DNA from: Novosphingobium sp. CF614 | Lineage (GTDB): Bacteria; Pseudomonadota; Alphaproteobacteria; Sphingomonadales; Sphingomonadaceae | Assembly: GCF_900113255.1 (NCBI RefSeq) | Contig: NZ_FOOR01000001.1 | Location: forward strand, 496,001 to 560,000 | Reading direction: 5' to 3' | DNA: 64,000 bases | Shown: positions 9,084 to 18,715 of the stretch, piece by piece | Layout of the letters: every line of letters starts with the position of its first letter | Numbering within the stretch: position 1 is the stretch's first letter | Translations under genes and position numbers: made by a program | The notes under the pieces: generated by a model | What the model saw: the letters and a program-made list of their open reading frames with translations, nothing else | Told to the model about the DNA's origin: nothing | Databases searched by the model: none

Positions 9084-10071
9084 TCAGCAGCCGCGCGGCA
9101 TGGGCCGCATGGTAGGTAAGCACCCCCGAACAGCCTGCCCGCTTGAACGCCAGCAGCGTCTCAAGCACCAGCGCGTCGCGCTCGCCGGCCCCGGCCGCCA
9201 CAGCCGCCTCGATCATCGCGTACTCGCCGGAGACCTGGTAGGCGAAGACGGGAACCGCGAAGCGCTCCTTCACCCGGCGCACGATGTCGAGATAGGGCAG
9301 GCCCGGCTTGACCATCACGCTGTCCGCGCCCTCGGCGAGGTCCAGTTCGATCTCTCTCAGTGCCTCTTCGGTATTGCCCGGGTCCATCTGATAGGTCTTC
9401 TTGTCGCCCTTGAGCAACCCGCGCGAGCCCACCGCGTCGCGGAACGGGCCGTAGAAGGCGGAGGCGTACTTGGCCGCATAGCTCATGATCTGGACATTGA
9501 CATGGCCGGCACCCTCCAGCGCGTCGCGGATCGCCCCGATGCGCCCGTCCATCATGTCCGACGGCGCGATGATGTCCGCCCCGGCCGCCGCCTGGTTAAG
9601 CGACTGGCCGACCAGCATCTCCACCGTCTGGTCGTTGAGCACGTACCCCGCCGCGTCGATCAGCCCGTCCTGTCCGTGGCTGGTATAAGGATCGAGCGCG
9701 ACGTCGGTGAGCAGGCCGATCGAATCGCCCAGCGCATTGCGGATCGCGCGGATCGCGCGGCACATCAGGTTGTCCGGGTTGAGCGCTTCGCGGCCATCCT
9801 CGCTGCGCCGCTCGGGCTGGGTATTCGGGAATAGCGCCAGGCACGGGATACCGAGGTCCGCCGCCTCCTTCGCACGCAGCACGATCCAGTCGACCGACCA
9901 GCGCGACACGCCCGGCAATGAGGCGATCGGCTGCTCCACGCCTTCCCCCTCGGTGACGAACAGCGGCCAGATCAGGTCGGCGGGGGTAAGCAGGGTCTCC
10001 CGGTGCAGGGCGCGGCTCCAGGCGGCGGCGCGTGGGCGGCGCAGGCGAGTGCGAGGGTAGCTTCCGATCAT
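9076..10071 (-). CDS. hemB: Delta-aminolevulinic acid dehydratase (porphobilinogen synthase)
   Basis: A 331-residue enzyme that condenses two 5-aminolevulinate molecules to porphobilinogen in haem synthesis. Both active-site lysine motifs are visible: YAAKYASAFYGPFR and VMVKPGLPYLDI. The metal loop reads DVALDPYTSHGQDG, with aspartate and alanine where zinc enzymes have cysteines, so it belongs to the magnesium-dependent type common in alphaproteobacteria. ATG 10071 (MIGSYPRTRLRRPR) matches the family N-terminus; an upstream in-frame start at 10107 is less likely. It leads a four-gene minus-strand run. Confidence 0.96.
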   Translation of the reverse strand: MIGSYPRTRLRRPRAAAWSRALHRETLLTPADLIWPLFVTEGEGVEQPIASLPGVSRWSVDWIVLRAKEAADLGIPCLALFPNTQPERRSEDGREALNPDNLMCRAIRAIRNALGDSIGLLTDVALDPYTSHGQDGLIDAAGYVLNDQTVEMLVGQSLNQAAAGADIIAPSDMMDGRIGAIRDALEGAGHVNVQIMSYAAKYASAFYGPFRDAVGSRGLLKGDKKTYQMDPGNTEEALREIELDLAEGADSVMVKPGLPYLDIVRRVKERFAVPVFAYQVSGEYAMIEAAVAAGAGERDALVLETLLAFKRAGCSGVLTYHAAHAARLLNG

Positions 10072-10174
10072 GCCAGGGTGATTGCCGGAAAAAGCGGGGC
10101 GGTTCAACTTTGTCCGGCGCGCACGTCACATCCGCGACCAGCTTGCGGCACCGGGGAAGATCGGATCGAAGCTT

Positions 10175-11836
10175 CTAGCCGATCTTCCCCGGTGCCAGCC
10201 GATCGATCTCGCGTTCGGCTTGCGCGTGCCTGCTCCCGACAGGGGCGATCGAACCCAGCGCCGCACCCGGCTCCACGGTCAGCAGCGCCTTGAGCCGCGC
10301 CTTGAAGGCATCGCGTTCCTTGTCGTCGATCTGCGGCCGCGCCAGAATGCGGATATCCGCGGGATTGATGGCATGGCCGGCCCGGTAGGCCTCGAAGTGC
10401 AAGTGCGGACCCGTGGAAAGCCCGGTCGAACCGACATAGCCGATCACCTGTCCGGCGCGGACATGGGTCCCGAACGAAACCACGATGCGGCTCATATGGC
10501 CATAGCCGGTGCCGAGTCCCCCGGCATGTTCGATGCGCACGTAGTTGCCATGGCCACCGTGACGCCCGGCATAACGGACGGTGCCATCGGCCACCGCGTA
10601 GATCGGCGAGCCATAGGCCGCGCCGAAATCAATGCCGGCATGCATGCGCACATAGCCCAGGATCGGGTGCCGGCGCATGCCGTACGTCGACGTGACGTAT
10701 CCCGCCACCGGCTGGCCGACCGCCACGCTGCGCGGCTGGCCGATCCCGGCGGCGGCGAACATCTGCCCGTCGCTTCCCCAGCGCAGCAACTGGAGGCGCG
10801 GCTTGCCGTCCCGCTCCACGCCGGCATAGAGCAGATCGCCGACCTGGCGCTCCCCCTTGGCGGAGCGCTTGTAAGCCACCACGAGATCGAATTCGTCGTT
10901 CGCGCCGATATCGTCCTCAAGGCTGAGATACTTGTCGACCGCGCGCAAGTAGGCCTGGATCGCGCCGATCGGCGCGCCGGCATTGCGTGCCGAGCGGTAG
11001 AGGCTGGAACCGATGGTGCCGCGAATGCGCAGCGGTGTGTCGTCGACGCCGATGGGGCGGCGCACCAACGCCAGGTTGCCGGCCTTGCCGCGTTCGATCG
11101 AGAGATCGAGATCGAACCGGGCGCGAAAGTCCAGGGAGTCGAGCGCACGCGGCGCGTTCGGCGCGGAGCGTTTGCCCAGGGTGATGTCGAACTGCGTGCC
11201 CGAGGCGATGTCGCCCACCGGCACCGCCTGCTGGACCAGTTGTGACACGCGCGCGATGTCGCTGCCCCCCAGCCCCGCACGCTCCAGCATGCGGCCGAAG
11301 CTGTCGCCCTGGCCCAGAGTGGAAACGAGCTGGATGGTCGGGCGTTCCGGCACGCTGGCCAGCGGACGCACCAGCGGGCTGGCCCCCATGTGACGCCCGC
11401 TGTCGGCGCCAAGCGCCAGGGGTGCAATGGTCTGGCTGCGGAATTCGTCGCGCTCGGAGCTGGCGACCGGCATCGCCGTGGCCGTTTCCACCGCCGAGAA
11501 ATTGGGCCACAGGGCGATGGCCGCGGCGCTCAGGCCAAGCAGCGTCGCAAGGCCGCGCATCCATTTGCGGCTGCCGATGTCGCTGGCAAGATCCGGCGCC
11601 AGGTCCACGTGCGCGCACCATGCCTCGAATTCCCGCAGGCGTTCGGCGAACCTTGCGGACGGACCCGGCCGATCAGGCAGGGTCGCCGCCGCCACGGCGG
11701 TGCGCCACGGCAATGCCTCGGACGCGGAGGGTTCGGCGGGTTGCTTTTCGCGCAGCACCTGCGCGTGCGACAGCGCCGCCGCATGGGTAACACCCACGCC
11801 GGCATCGCCGCAATTCTGCTCCAGCGCCTTGAACAA
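10175..11836 (-). CDS. M23 family metallopeptidase, membrane-anchored
   Basis: About 553 residues. A cytosolic N-terminal region of roughly 90 residues precedes one transmembrane helix (GLATLLGLSAAAIALW), then a periplasmic part with a LysM/OapA-like stretch and a C-terminal LytM domain. The zinc motifs MHAGIDFGAAYG (HxxxD) and GPHLHFEAY (HxH) are complete, so it should be an active peptidoglycan endopeptidase. The start is uncertain: TTG 11836 follows GAGGGACGGGG and is preferred, since no ATG occurs before the membrane helix. It diverges from the helicase gene. Confidence 0.9.
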   Translation of the reverse strand: MFKALEQNCGDAGVGVTHAAALSHAQVLREKQPAEPSASEALPWRTAVAAATLPDRPGPSARFAERLREFEAWCAHVDLAPDLASDIGSRKWMRGLATLLGLSAAAIALWPNFSAVETATAMPVASSERDEFRSQTIAPLALGADSGRHMGASPLVRPLASVPERPTIQLVSTLGQGDSFGRMLERAGLGGSDIARVSQLVQQAVPVGDIASGTQFDITLGKRSAPNAPRALDSLDFRARFDLDLSIERGKAGNLALVRRPIGVDDTPLRIRGTIGSSLYRSARNAGAPIGAIQAYLRAVDKYLSLEDDIGANDEFDLVVAYKRSAKGERQVGDLLYAGVERDGKPRLQLLRWGSDGQMFAAAGIGQPRSVAVGQPVAGYVTSTYGMRRHPILGYVRMHAGIDFGAAYGSPIYAVADGTVRYAGRHGGHGNYVRIEHAGGLGTGYGHMSRIVVSFGTHVRAGQVIGYVGSTGLSTGPHLHFEAYRAGHAINPADIRILARPQIDDKERDAFKARLKALLTVEPGAALGSIAPVGSRHAQAEREIDRLAPGKIG

Positions 11837-11990
11837 AACGCCCCGTCCCTCGCACTGATCGGCGTTGCAACCCGTGAGCCCGGCAGGGAAACCCCGCAGG
11901 CCGAGATCCCACCCCGGGGCCTCTCCCAAAAATCCTGCCCGCTCAAGGTTAACACCCCCCTAAGCCTGTGGACTTCGGGGAGGTTTTTCG

Positions 11991-14720
11991 GTGAGCCGAT
12001 ACTTGCGAGCGGCCGGCGGCAGTGCCACATTCGCAGGCGGAATGGTTCACGCGCCGCACGCCCCGACGCGACAGGCCCTTCGGCCGGCCGGTCACGCCGG
12101 CCGCTCGGGACAGGCTTCGCCGCGCAACGACGCCCCCGGCGGGGTGAAGGCCGTGCTCGGGCCGACCAATACCGGCAAGACCCATCTCGCCATCGAACGT
12201 CTCTGCGCGCACTCCAGCGGCATGATCGGTTTCCCGCTGCGGCTGCTGGCGCGCGAGGTCTATGACCGGGTCTGCAAGATCAAGGGTGAGAAGAGCGTCG
12301 CGCTGATTACGGGCGAGGAGCGGATCGAGCCCAGGGAAGCGCGCTATCTGCTGTGCACCGCCGAGGCCATGCCTGTCCTGGGCGGCTCAGCCGAAGGGCC
12401 CGTGACGGATCGCAGCATGGCCTTCGTCGCCATCGATGAAGCGCAGCTCGGCGCCGACCGCGAACGTGGCCACGTCTTCACCGACCGCCTGCTTCACGCG
12501 CGCGGACGCGAGGAAACGATGATCCTGGGCTCCTCGACGCTCGAACCGATGGTCCGGGCCCTGGTGCCCGAGGCCGAGATCGTCACCCGCCCGCGCTTTT
12601 CCACGCTCAGCCACGCGGGCGCCAGGAAGCTGAGCCGTATTCCGCCGCGAAGCGCGATCGTCGCCTTCTCGGCCGAGCAGGTCTATGCCATCGCCGAAAT
12701 GCTGCGCCGCTTCCGGGGCGGCGCGGCAGTGGTGATGGGGGCGCTCAGTCCGCAGACACGCAACGCCCAGGTCGCGCTCTACCAGTCGGGGGAGGTCGAC
12801 TACCTGGTTGCTACCGACGCCGTCGGCATGGGCCTCAATCTCGATGTCGAGCACGTCGCCTTCGCCGGCCTCGCCAAGTTCGACGGGCAGCGCCATCGCC
12901 GCCTGACGACCAGCGAGATGGCACAAATCGCGGGGCGTGCCGGCCGGCACCAGAAGGACGGCACGTTCGGAACGCTGGCAGGGTCGGGGGCCAGTTCAGG
13001 GCTCGGCTCGGGCGCCGGTTCGAGTCGGCCCGATTCCGAATTCGCGCCCGAGGAGATCTACGCGATCGAGGAGCATCGCTTCCCGCCGCTGACCCGGCTG
13101 TTCTGGCGGGAACCCGAACCGCGCTTCGACAGCCTGGCCGCGCTGATCGCCGATCTCGAAGCCCCGCCTGACCGCCCGGAACTCGTGCTTGCCCCGCAAG
13201 CCATCGACCTCGCCGTGCTCAAGCGCCTCGCGGAGGAACCCCAGGTTGCCGAATCCGTGCGCGGCGCCGCGCAAGTGGAGCGCTTCTGGGAAGTCTGCCG
13301 GCTCCCCGATTTCCGCCAGCAGGGCGCGGAAACCCATGCGCGCTTCGTTGCCCGGCTGTGGCAAGACTTGCGCCAGGGCGAACTGGGTGCCGACTTCGTA
13401 GCCGCCCAGATCGCCCAGCTCGATCGTACCGGCGGCGATATCGATACGCTGCAAGGCCGCATCGCCGCGATCCGGTCATGGGCCTACATCGCCCAGCGTC
13501 CCGACTGGGTGTTCGCCCGCGACGAGATGGCCGCGCGCGCCCGGGCGGTCGAGGCTCGACTTTCCGATGCGCTTCACGGCAAGCTGACCGAACGCTTCAT
13601 CAACCGCAGGACCGCCGTACTCATGAAAAAACTGGGACCCGATGCCGGGCTGCTTTCAGTCCGGTTGGAGGACGAGGAAGTCATGGTCGAGGGCGAGCAC
13701 ATCGGTTCCCTGCGCGGCTTCGCCTTCAAAGTCGATCCCGCCGCGCGGCTCCCGGACCGCAAGCTGCTGCTGGCGGCGGCGGAAAAACATCTCGCCGCGC
13801 TGCTGCAGACCCGTGCGGACGCGCTGGTGGACGCGATCCATTCCGGCGGCGCGCCCGCCATCGCCCTGGTAGACGATGCGCTGGTCTGGGACGGCGAACG
13901 AATCGCAACCCTGGGTGCCGGCCGCTCGCTCCTGGCACCGGTGCTCGTGCCTGACCGGTCGCTCGATGCCGTTCCCGGTCCCTCGCGCAAGGCTCTGGTG
14001 GCCGCGCTCGAAGTCTGGCTCGAAGCCGCCCTGGCCTCGCTCGAACCCTTGCGCAAGCTCGATGAGGCCAGCCGCACGGCGGATGCGGGCCCCAACTTGC
14101 GCGCCTTGCTGATCGCGCTGGTCGAACACGGCGGCATGACGCCCCGCGAACAGTCGGGGGTGGACATGCTGGACAAGGAACGGCGCGGCATGCTGGCCCG
14201 GCTCGGCGTTCGCGTGGGTGCGCTCGACGTATTCGTACCGGCCCTGCTGCGGCCCGGACCGATCGCGCTGTGGTGGCAGCTTGCGCGAATCGCCGGCAAG
14301 TCTCCGGGCGGCACGCCATTGCCCGATATGCCTCCTGCCCTTCCCGCCACCAGCCACGGGCACGCTCCCGGTTACCGGAACCTGGGGAAGCAGATGGTGC
14401 GGCTCGATATTGCCGAAAAGCTCCTGCGCGAAGCGCATGAAGCGCGCGGGAGCGGCCGCGAGACGGGAAAGGCGCGCGATTTCAAGCTCGATCCGGCACG
14501 CGCGATCTCCATGGGCCTGACGACGCCGAGCTACGCGCGCCTGCTGCGCCTGGCCGGGTTCCAGCCGATCGTTCCGCGCCCATTGGCACAGGACGCGTAC
14601 GGCCCGCCCGCCCCGGTGCGCTGGCGCTGGCGCCCGCCACGCCGCCAGGCCGAGCAGGAGCGCCCCGCTCCGCTCCGTGCGGATAGCGCCTTTGCCGCAT
14701 TGGCCGACATGGTGAGATAG
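11991..14720 (+). CDS. SUV3-type DEAD/DExH helicase
   Basis: A 909-residue superfamily 2 helicase resembling the mitochondrial RNA helicase SUV3, widely conserved in alphaproteobacteria. Walker A is GPTNTGKT (57-64), motif II is DEAQ (149-152), and later motifs include GALSPQTRN, LVATDAVGMGLNLD and QIAGRAGRH. The C-terminal half is long and alanine-rich, with an arginine-rich end. RNA unwinding and decay is inferred from the family. GTG 11991 is chosen because GGGGAGG sits seven bases upstream; the in-frame ATG at 12042 is the alternative. It precedes the S4 protein gene by 31 bases, a common pairing. Confidence 0.9.
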   Translation: MSRYLRAAGGSATFAGGMVHAPHAPTRQALRPAGHAGRSGQASPRNDAPGGVKAVLGPTNTGKTHLAIERLCAHSSGMIGFPLRLLAREVYDRVCKIKGEKSVALITGEERIEPREARYLLCTAEAMPVLGGSAEGPVTDRSMAFVAIDEAQLGADRERGHVFTDRLLHARGREETMILGSSTLEPMVRALVPEAEIVTRPRFSTLSHAGARKLSRIPPRSAIVAFSAEQVYAIAEMLRRFRGGAAVVMGALSPQTRNAQVALYQSGEVDYLVATDAVGMGLNLDVEHVAFAGLAKFDGQRHRRLTTSEMAQIAGRAGRHQKDGTFGTLAGSGASSGLGSGAGSSRPDSEFAPEEIYAIEEHRFPPLTRLFWREPEPRFDSLAALIADLEAPPDRPELVLAPQAIDLAVLKRLAEEPQVAESVRGAAQVERFWEVCRLPDFRQQGAETHARFVARLWQDLRQGELGADFVAAQIAQLDRTGGDIDTLQGRIAAIRSWAYIAQRPDWVFARDEMAARARAVEARLSDALHGKLTERFINRRTAVLMKKLGPDAGLLSVRLEDEEVMVEGEHIGSLRGFAFKVDPAARLPDRKLLLAAAEKHLAALLQTRADALVDAIHSGGAPAIALVDDALVWDGERIATLGAGRSLLAPVLVPDRSLDAVPGPSRKALVAALEVWLEAALASLEPLRKLDEASRTADAGPNLRALLIALVEHGGMTPREQSGVDMLDKERRGMLARLGVRVGALDVFVPALLRPGPIALWWQLARIAGKSPGGTPLPDMPPALPATSHGHAPGYRNLGKQMVRLDIAEKLLREAHEARGSGRETGKARDFKLDPARAISMGLTTPSYARLLRLAGFQPIVPRPLAQDAYGPPAPVRWRWRPPRRQAEQERPAPLRADSAFAALADMVR

Positions 14721-14751
14721 CGATGCCAGGGGTTTTCCGCATGAGGGCAGC

Positions 14752-15045
14752 GTGAGAATCGACAAAGTGCTGTGGTTCCTGCGGCTGGCAAGGACACGCG
14801 TGATCGCGCAAGCGATGGCCGAGGAAGGCCACATGCGGCTGAACGGACGCCGCGTGGACCGCGCCCACCAGAAAGTCGTGACGGGAGACGTGCTGACGCT
14901 GCCGACCGCCGGCGGGGTTCGCGTGATCGAGATCCTGGTCCTGCCCGCGCGGCGCGGCCCGGCGCCCGAAGCGCAGTCCTGTTACAGAGTGCTTGACGTA
15001 AGGGCCGATGATCCCATAGCAGCGGCCATCCGTAATGACGCCTGA
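14752..15045 (+). CDS. S4-domain RNA-binding protein (HslR-like)
   Basis: A 97-residue protein consisting almost wholly of an S4 fold: MRIDKVLWFLRLARTR, then GHMRLNGRRVDRAHQKV and GDVLTLP, as in HslR/Hsp15, which binds stalled 50S subunits. The GTG start follows GAGGGC closely. It lies between the helicase and ferredoxin genes on the same strand, so an RNA-linked operon is plausible. Confidence 0.9.
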   Translation: MRIDKVLWFLRLARTRVIAQAMAEEGHMRLNGRRVDRAHQKVVTGDVLTLPTAGGVRVIEILVLPARRGPAPEAQSCYRVLDVRADDPIAAAIRNDA

Positions 15046-15063
15046 GAAGAGGAATTCCCAACC

Positions 15064-15402
15064 ATGACCTATGTCGTCACCGACGCCTGTATCCGGTGCA
15101 AGTACATGGATTGTGTTGAAGTCTGCCCTGTGGATTGCTTCTACGAAGGCGAAAACATGCTCGTTATCAACCCCAGCGAGTGCATCGACTGCGGCGTGTG
15201 CGAGCCCGAGTGCCCGGCCGAGGCGATCCTGCCCGATACCGAAAGCGGTCTTGAGCAGTGGCTGGAACTCAATGCCAAGTATGCAGCGGAATGGCCCAAC
15301 CTCACCACCAAGAAGGATTCGCCGCCCGACGCCGACGAGTTCAAGGGCGAGGACGGCAAGTTCGAGAAGTACTTCTCGCCGGAACCTGGCGAAGGCGACT
15401 GA
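15064..15402 (+). CDS. fdxA: Seven-iron ferredoxin FdxA
   Basis: A 112-residue ferredoxin. The first cluster region has Cys9, Cys12, Cys17 and Cys21 ([14 protein letters not shown]), and the second has the full [12 protein letters not shown] motif (Cys40, 43, 46, 50). This is the [3Fe-4S][4Fe-4S] layout with the usual C-terminal extension. It carries electrons in the cytoplasm; partners are unknown. An AAGAGG-type ribosome-binding site precedes the ATG. It lies 18 bases after the S4 gene. Confidence 0.95.
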   Translation: MTYVVTDACIRCKYMDCVEVCPVDCFYEGENMLVINPSECIDCGVCEPECPAEAILPDTESGLEQWLELNAKYAAEWPNLTTKKDSPPDADEFKGEDGKFEKYFSPEPGEGD

Positions 15403-15716
15403 TCCGGCGATTCGTGCGGGGCACCAGCCACTGCCCCAACCGGAACCCGTCCCATTTCGGCATGTCTCGGAGGCGTGAGGCGGAAACGCTCTCTCGCCTC
15501 TGGCAATATTGTCACATCGATGCTATATAATGATTTAACTGCCCGGGCTTCCTGCCCGATCGGCAGGCATTTTCATTGCGAGGCGGGGTTCGAAAGCAAG
15601 CGGTTGGGAGAGTAATCTGACCGGGCGGCGAGGGTGTCTTTTGCCCTCATGTCGCACCTCCCGGGCATCTCCCTTACGCGTGGCTGGCAGGAACCCCGCA
15701 GGTGAAAGGACGATAC
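15403..15716. other. Intergenic region before carD with candidate promoter
   Basis: No gene is seen in these 314 bases. A perfect -10-like TATAAT lies at 15526-15531 in an AT-rich patch, but the best -35-like hexamer (CTGGCA at 15500) is about 20 bases away, so the promoter call is weak. The rest is GC-rich leader up to the carD ribosome-binding site (AAAGGA, six bases before the ATG). Confidence 0.4.
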
Positions 15717-16250
15717 ATGGCAACCAAGGCCGATGCCTTCGATGTTGGAGATTACGTCGTTTATCCGAAGCACGGCGTGGGCCGTGTCATCGAGTTGCAG
15801 AAGCAGGAAATTGCCGGGATGCAGCTCGAACTCTATGTGCTGCGTTTCGAAAAGGAGCGCATGACGCTCCGCGTTCCGGTCAATAAAGTCGAATCGATCG
15901 GCATGCGCAAGCTGTCCTCGGACAAGACGCTGCGCGAAGCACTCGATACGCTCAAGGGCAAGCCCAAGGTCAAGCGCACCATGTGGTCGCGCCGTGCCCA
16001 GGAATACGAAGCCAAGATCAACTCGGGCGATCTCGTTTCGATCGCGGAAGTGACGCGCGATCTGTTCCGTGCCGACGATCAGCCGGAGCAGAGCTACTCC
16101 GAACGTCAGATCTTCGAAGCGGCATCGTCTCGCCTCGCGCGCGAACTCGCGGCGATGGAAAAGACCGATGAGCCCGCCGCGCTCAAGAAGATCCTCGCGA
16201 TCCTCAACGAGCATGCGCCGAAGTACTACGAAAGCGCCGAAACCGCCTGA
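15717..16250 (+). CDS. carD: CarD/CdnL family RNA polymerase-binding regulator
   Basis: About 177 residues. The N-terminal Tudor-like RNA polymerase-interaction domain has FDVGDYVVYPKHGVGRV; the helical C-terminal domain follows (RRAQEYEAKINSGD through ILNEHAPKYY). CarD/CdnL proteins stabilise open promoter complexes, notably at rRNA and growth genes. ATG 15717 is chosen over GTG 15702 because AAAGGA is correctly spaced. It stands as a single gene with a hairpin downstream. Confidence 0.94.
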   Translation: MATKADAFDVGDYVVYPKHGVGRVIELQKQEIAGMQLELYVLRFEKERMTLRVPVNKVESIGMRKLSSDKTLREALDTLKGKPKVKRTMWSRRAQEYEAKINSGDLVSIAEVTRDLFRADDQPEQSYSERQIFEAASSRLARELAAMEKTDEPAALKKILAILNEHAPKYYESAETA

Positions 16251-16289
16251 TCTCCGGGCGGGACTCGGGTGTTTCCAGGCCTGAATTCA

Positions 16290-16320
16290 AGGAGGCCGCT
16301 TCCGCAAGGAGGCGGCCTTC
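16290..16320 (+). terminator. Hairpin after carD
   Basis: AGGCCGC (16293-16299) pairs with GCGGCCT (16312-16318) across a 12-base loop, about 40 bases after the carD stop. Only three Ts follow, so it may be a weak intrinsic terminator or a 3' stabilising hairpin. Confidence 0.5.
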
Positions 16321-16491
16321 CCTGTTTGGCGGCCCTGTTCGGCGGGAAGACTATTCCAAACGTCTGATTGACCGGAACTCTCGCCCCCTTGGCCATTGCG
16401 AGGCGCCGAAGGAAGAAAATGAGGCCCGCTCCACAAGACCTGGCATTATTCATTGTCTTGTCAGCCATGGCGTGAGAGCATCGCTCTCGTG

Positions 16492-16821
16492 ATGCCGACC
16501 CGATTTCTGCCCGCCTTGGCCCTCTGCGCCCTGCCTCTCCTATCAGGATGCATCGCCAGGACCGCCGCCAGCCTGGTGACCGCACCCGTGCGCGTCGCCG
16601 GCAAAGCGGCCGACATGGCGACGACCAGCCAGTCCGAAGCCGACGAAAACCGCGGGCGAGAAATTCGCCATCGCGAGGAAAGGCTCGGCAAGCTTGAGCG
16701 GCAATACCAGAAGCATCTGCGCGAATGCGATGACGGGAACGAGGATTCCTGCCTCAAGGCACGCAACGACCATGCCGAGATGCAGTACCTGATGCCAAGC
16801 GTGCCGTACGAACCGAAGTAA
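16492..16821 (+). CDS. Small putative lipoprotein with charged coiled coil
   Basis: A 109-residue protein. The N-terminal signal ends in a lipobox, LLSGC, so Cys19 is the likely lipidated residue and the mature protein would sit in the periplasm, anchored in a membrane. The rest is hydrophilic, with a probable coiled coil (IRHREERLGKLERQYQKH) and two further cysteines. No known domain is recognised. The start (ATG 16492) lacks a clear ribosome-binding site, but the lipobox position fits it. It converges with the threonylcarbamoyl-AMP synthase gene. Confidence 0.75.
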   Translation: MPTRFLPALALCALPLLSGCIARTAASLVTAPVRVAGKAADMATTSQSEADENRGREIRHREERLGKLERQYQKHLRECDDGNEDSCLKARNDHAEMQYLMPSVPYEPK

Positions 16822-16827
16822 GCGCCG

Positions 16828-17775
16828 TCAGGACGCGGCGCGGCGCAACCGGTCGTTGATGGCCTTGCCGATCCCGTCACCGGGGATCGGCGCCACCGCA
16901 ATGCGAGGCTGCCCGGCGGCGGCGGCTTCGTGCAGCAAAGCATAGAGGCGCGTGGCGGCTTCGGTCAGATCGCCCGAAGCCGACAGTGTGACATCGCCGC
17001 CGACCTCCCCGAAACCGATGTGAAACTCATCCGCTTCCGCAGTCGGGGCCTCGAGCCGCACCGGCTTGCCCGGAGCATAGTGGCTGGCGAGCTGGCCAGG
17101 CGCCTCGATTGCCCGCAATGTCACCGCGTCGCTGTGACAGCCGAGCACGGCCGCGATCTCCGCCTCCGGAATCGGTCCGGGGCGCAATACCTGCCAGCGA
17201 CCGTGCTCACGCAGCGCGACGATCGTCGATTCCAGCCCGGCCGCGCAGGCACCGCCATCGAGCACGGCATCGATTCGCCCGCCCAGCGAGGAGACGACAT
17301 GCGCCGCGCTGGTCGGGCTGACGGCGCCGCTGCGGTTGGCCGAAGGCGCCGCGAGCGGCAGACCGGCTTCGGCGATCACCGCGCGCATCACCGGATGCGC
17401 GGGGCAGCGCAGGGCAAGCGTCGGCAGGCCGGCGGTCACCGCCGCGGCGACCGGGGCGCCTTCGCGGAGCGGCAGCACCAGGGTCAGCGCACCCGGCCAG
17501 AACGCCTCGCCAAGCGCCAGCGCCCGTTCGTCGAACACGGCCAAGGCGCGCGCCGAGGCAAGATCGGCGACGTGGACGATCAGCGGGTTGAAGCTGGGGC
17601 GGCCCTTGGCGCGGTAGATCGCGGCCACCGATTCGTCCCGGTCGGCACGGGCGGCCAGGCCATAGACGGTCTCGGTCGGCACCGCGACGAGCCTGCCTTC
17701 CCGCAGCAGCCGCGCGGCCTCGGCAATTCCTTCCCGATCGGCGGAGAGAATGGCGGGTCGGCTGGCGCGGTCCAT
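16828..17775 (-). CDS. L-threonylcarbamoyladenylate synthase (Sua5/TsaC)
   Basis: A 315-residue enzyme of the long Sua5 type. The YrdC domain has VPTETVYGLAARA and YRAKGRPSFNPLIVHV, with SANRSGAVSPT in the ATP site. A C-terminal Sua5 domain of about 100 residues follows a linker (PGQLASHYAPGKP). It makes threonylcarbamoyl-AMP from threonine, bicarbonate and ATP for t6A37 modification of ANN-decoding tRNAs. Its start lies 48 bases from the divergent DUF815 gene, so the two may share a promoter region. Confidence 0.94.
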   Translation of the reverse strand: MDRASRPAILSADREGIAEAARLLREGRLVAVPTETVYGLAARADRDESVAAIYRAKGRPSFNPLIVHVADLASARALAVFDERALALGEAFWPGALTLVLPLREGAPVAAAVTAGLPTLALRCPAHPVMRAVIAEAGLPLAAPSANRSGAVSPTSAAHVVSSLGGRIDAVLDGGACAAGLESTIVALREHGRWQVLRPGPIPEAEIAAVLGCHSDAVTLRAIEAPGQLASHYAPGKPVRLEAPTAEADEFHIGFGEVGGDVTLSASGDLTEAATRLYALLHEAAAAGQPRIAVAPIPGDGIGKAINDRLRRAAS

Positions 17776-17823
17776 GGGCCGCCGCTATAGCCGCCGGCGA
17801 CGAAAGCCAAGGAAAAGCGCGCA

Positions 17824-18663
17824 ATGACTTCCATGTCGTCCGATCCGGATGCCCTTCTCTCCCGTATTGCCGATGCCCTCGAAAGGCTGGCGCCGCCGCC
17901 CGCACCGGACACGGGATGGCTGACCCATCCCGCCTATGTCTGGACCGGCAGCACCGCGCGCGCGGTGGAACGCCTCGATGCTCCCGCGCTCGACCTGCTG
18001 CGCGGAATCGATACCCAGAAGGAGCGCGTGGTGACCAACGTCGCACGCCTCGCCGCCGGCCACGCGGCGCACGACATGCTGCTGTGGGGTTCGCGCGGGA
18101 TGGGCAAGTCGGCGGTCCTGCGCGCTGCCGTCCGGGCGGCGCAAACCGCGAACCCCGGCCGCGTTGCCCTGGTCCAGGTCGCACAGGAAGCACTCTCGGG
18201 CGTGACGTCGCTGTTCGCGACGCTGGGCGAACAGGATCGCCGCTTCCTGGTCTTCATCGACGATCTCGGCTTCGAGGAGAACGACGGCGCCGGCCCACGG
18301 CTGCTGCGATCCTGGCTTGAAGGCGGTGTCGAGGCCCGGCCGGCCAATGTGCGGCTGGCGGTTACTTCGAACCGGCGCGCGATCGTCTCGCGAACGATGT
18401 CCGAACAGGACGACCCGATCAATCCGCGTGACGTGGTTGACGACCGCCTCGCCCTCGCCGATCGCTTCGGCCTCTCGATCGGCTTCCACAATTGCGATCA
18501 GCCCTCCTACCTCGCCATCATAGCAGGCTATGCGCAGGAATTCGGGCTTGAATGGGAACCCGGCGACGCACTTGAATGGTCACGCCGCAGGGGTGCGCGT
18601 TCAGGCCGGGTGGCGTGGCAGTATGTCAACGAGCTGGCGGGACGCGCGGGCAAGGCAATCTGA
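17824..18663 (+). CDS. DUF815 family ATPase
   Basis: A 279-residue P-loop protein. Walker A is LLWGSRGMGKSA and Walker B-like LVFIDDLGFEE; arginine-finger-type NRRAIVSRT follows. The family is an AAA-like group of unknown function, common in proteobacteria. The leading ATG (17824) is followed by a second in-frame ATG four codons later. It is divergent from the Sua5 gene and convergent with the sugar dehydrogenase gene. Confidence 0.85.
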   Translation: MTSMSSDPDALLSRIADALERLAPPPAPDTGWLTHPAYVWTGSTARAVERLDAPALDLLRGIDTQKERVVTNVARLAAGHAAHDMLLWGSRGMGKSAVLRAAVRAAQTANPGRVALVQVAQEALSGVTSLFATLGEQDRRFLVFIDDLGFEENDGAGPRLLRSWLEGGVEARPANVRLAVTSNRRAIVSRTMSEQDDPINPRDVVDDRLALADRFGLSIGFHNCDQPSYLAIIAGYAQEFGLEWEPGDALEWSRRRGARSGRVAWQYVNELAGRAGKAI

Positions 18664-18715
18664 GGCAGCGGCCGTCGTCCCGGGAGCGGCCCACGCTCCG
18701 GGGCGACGTTTCGCC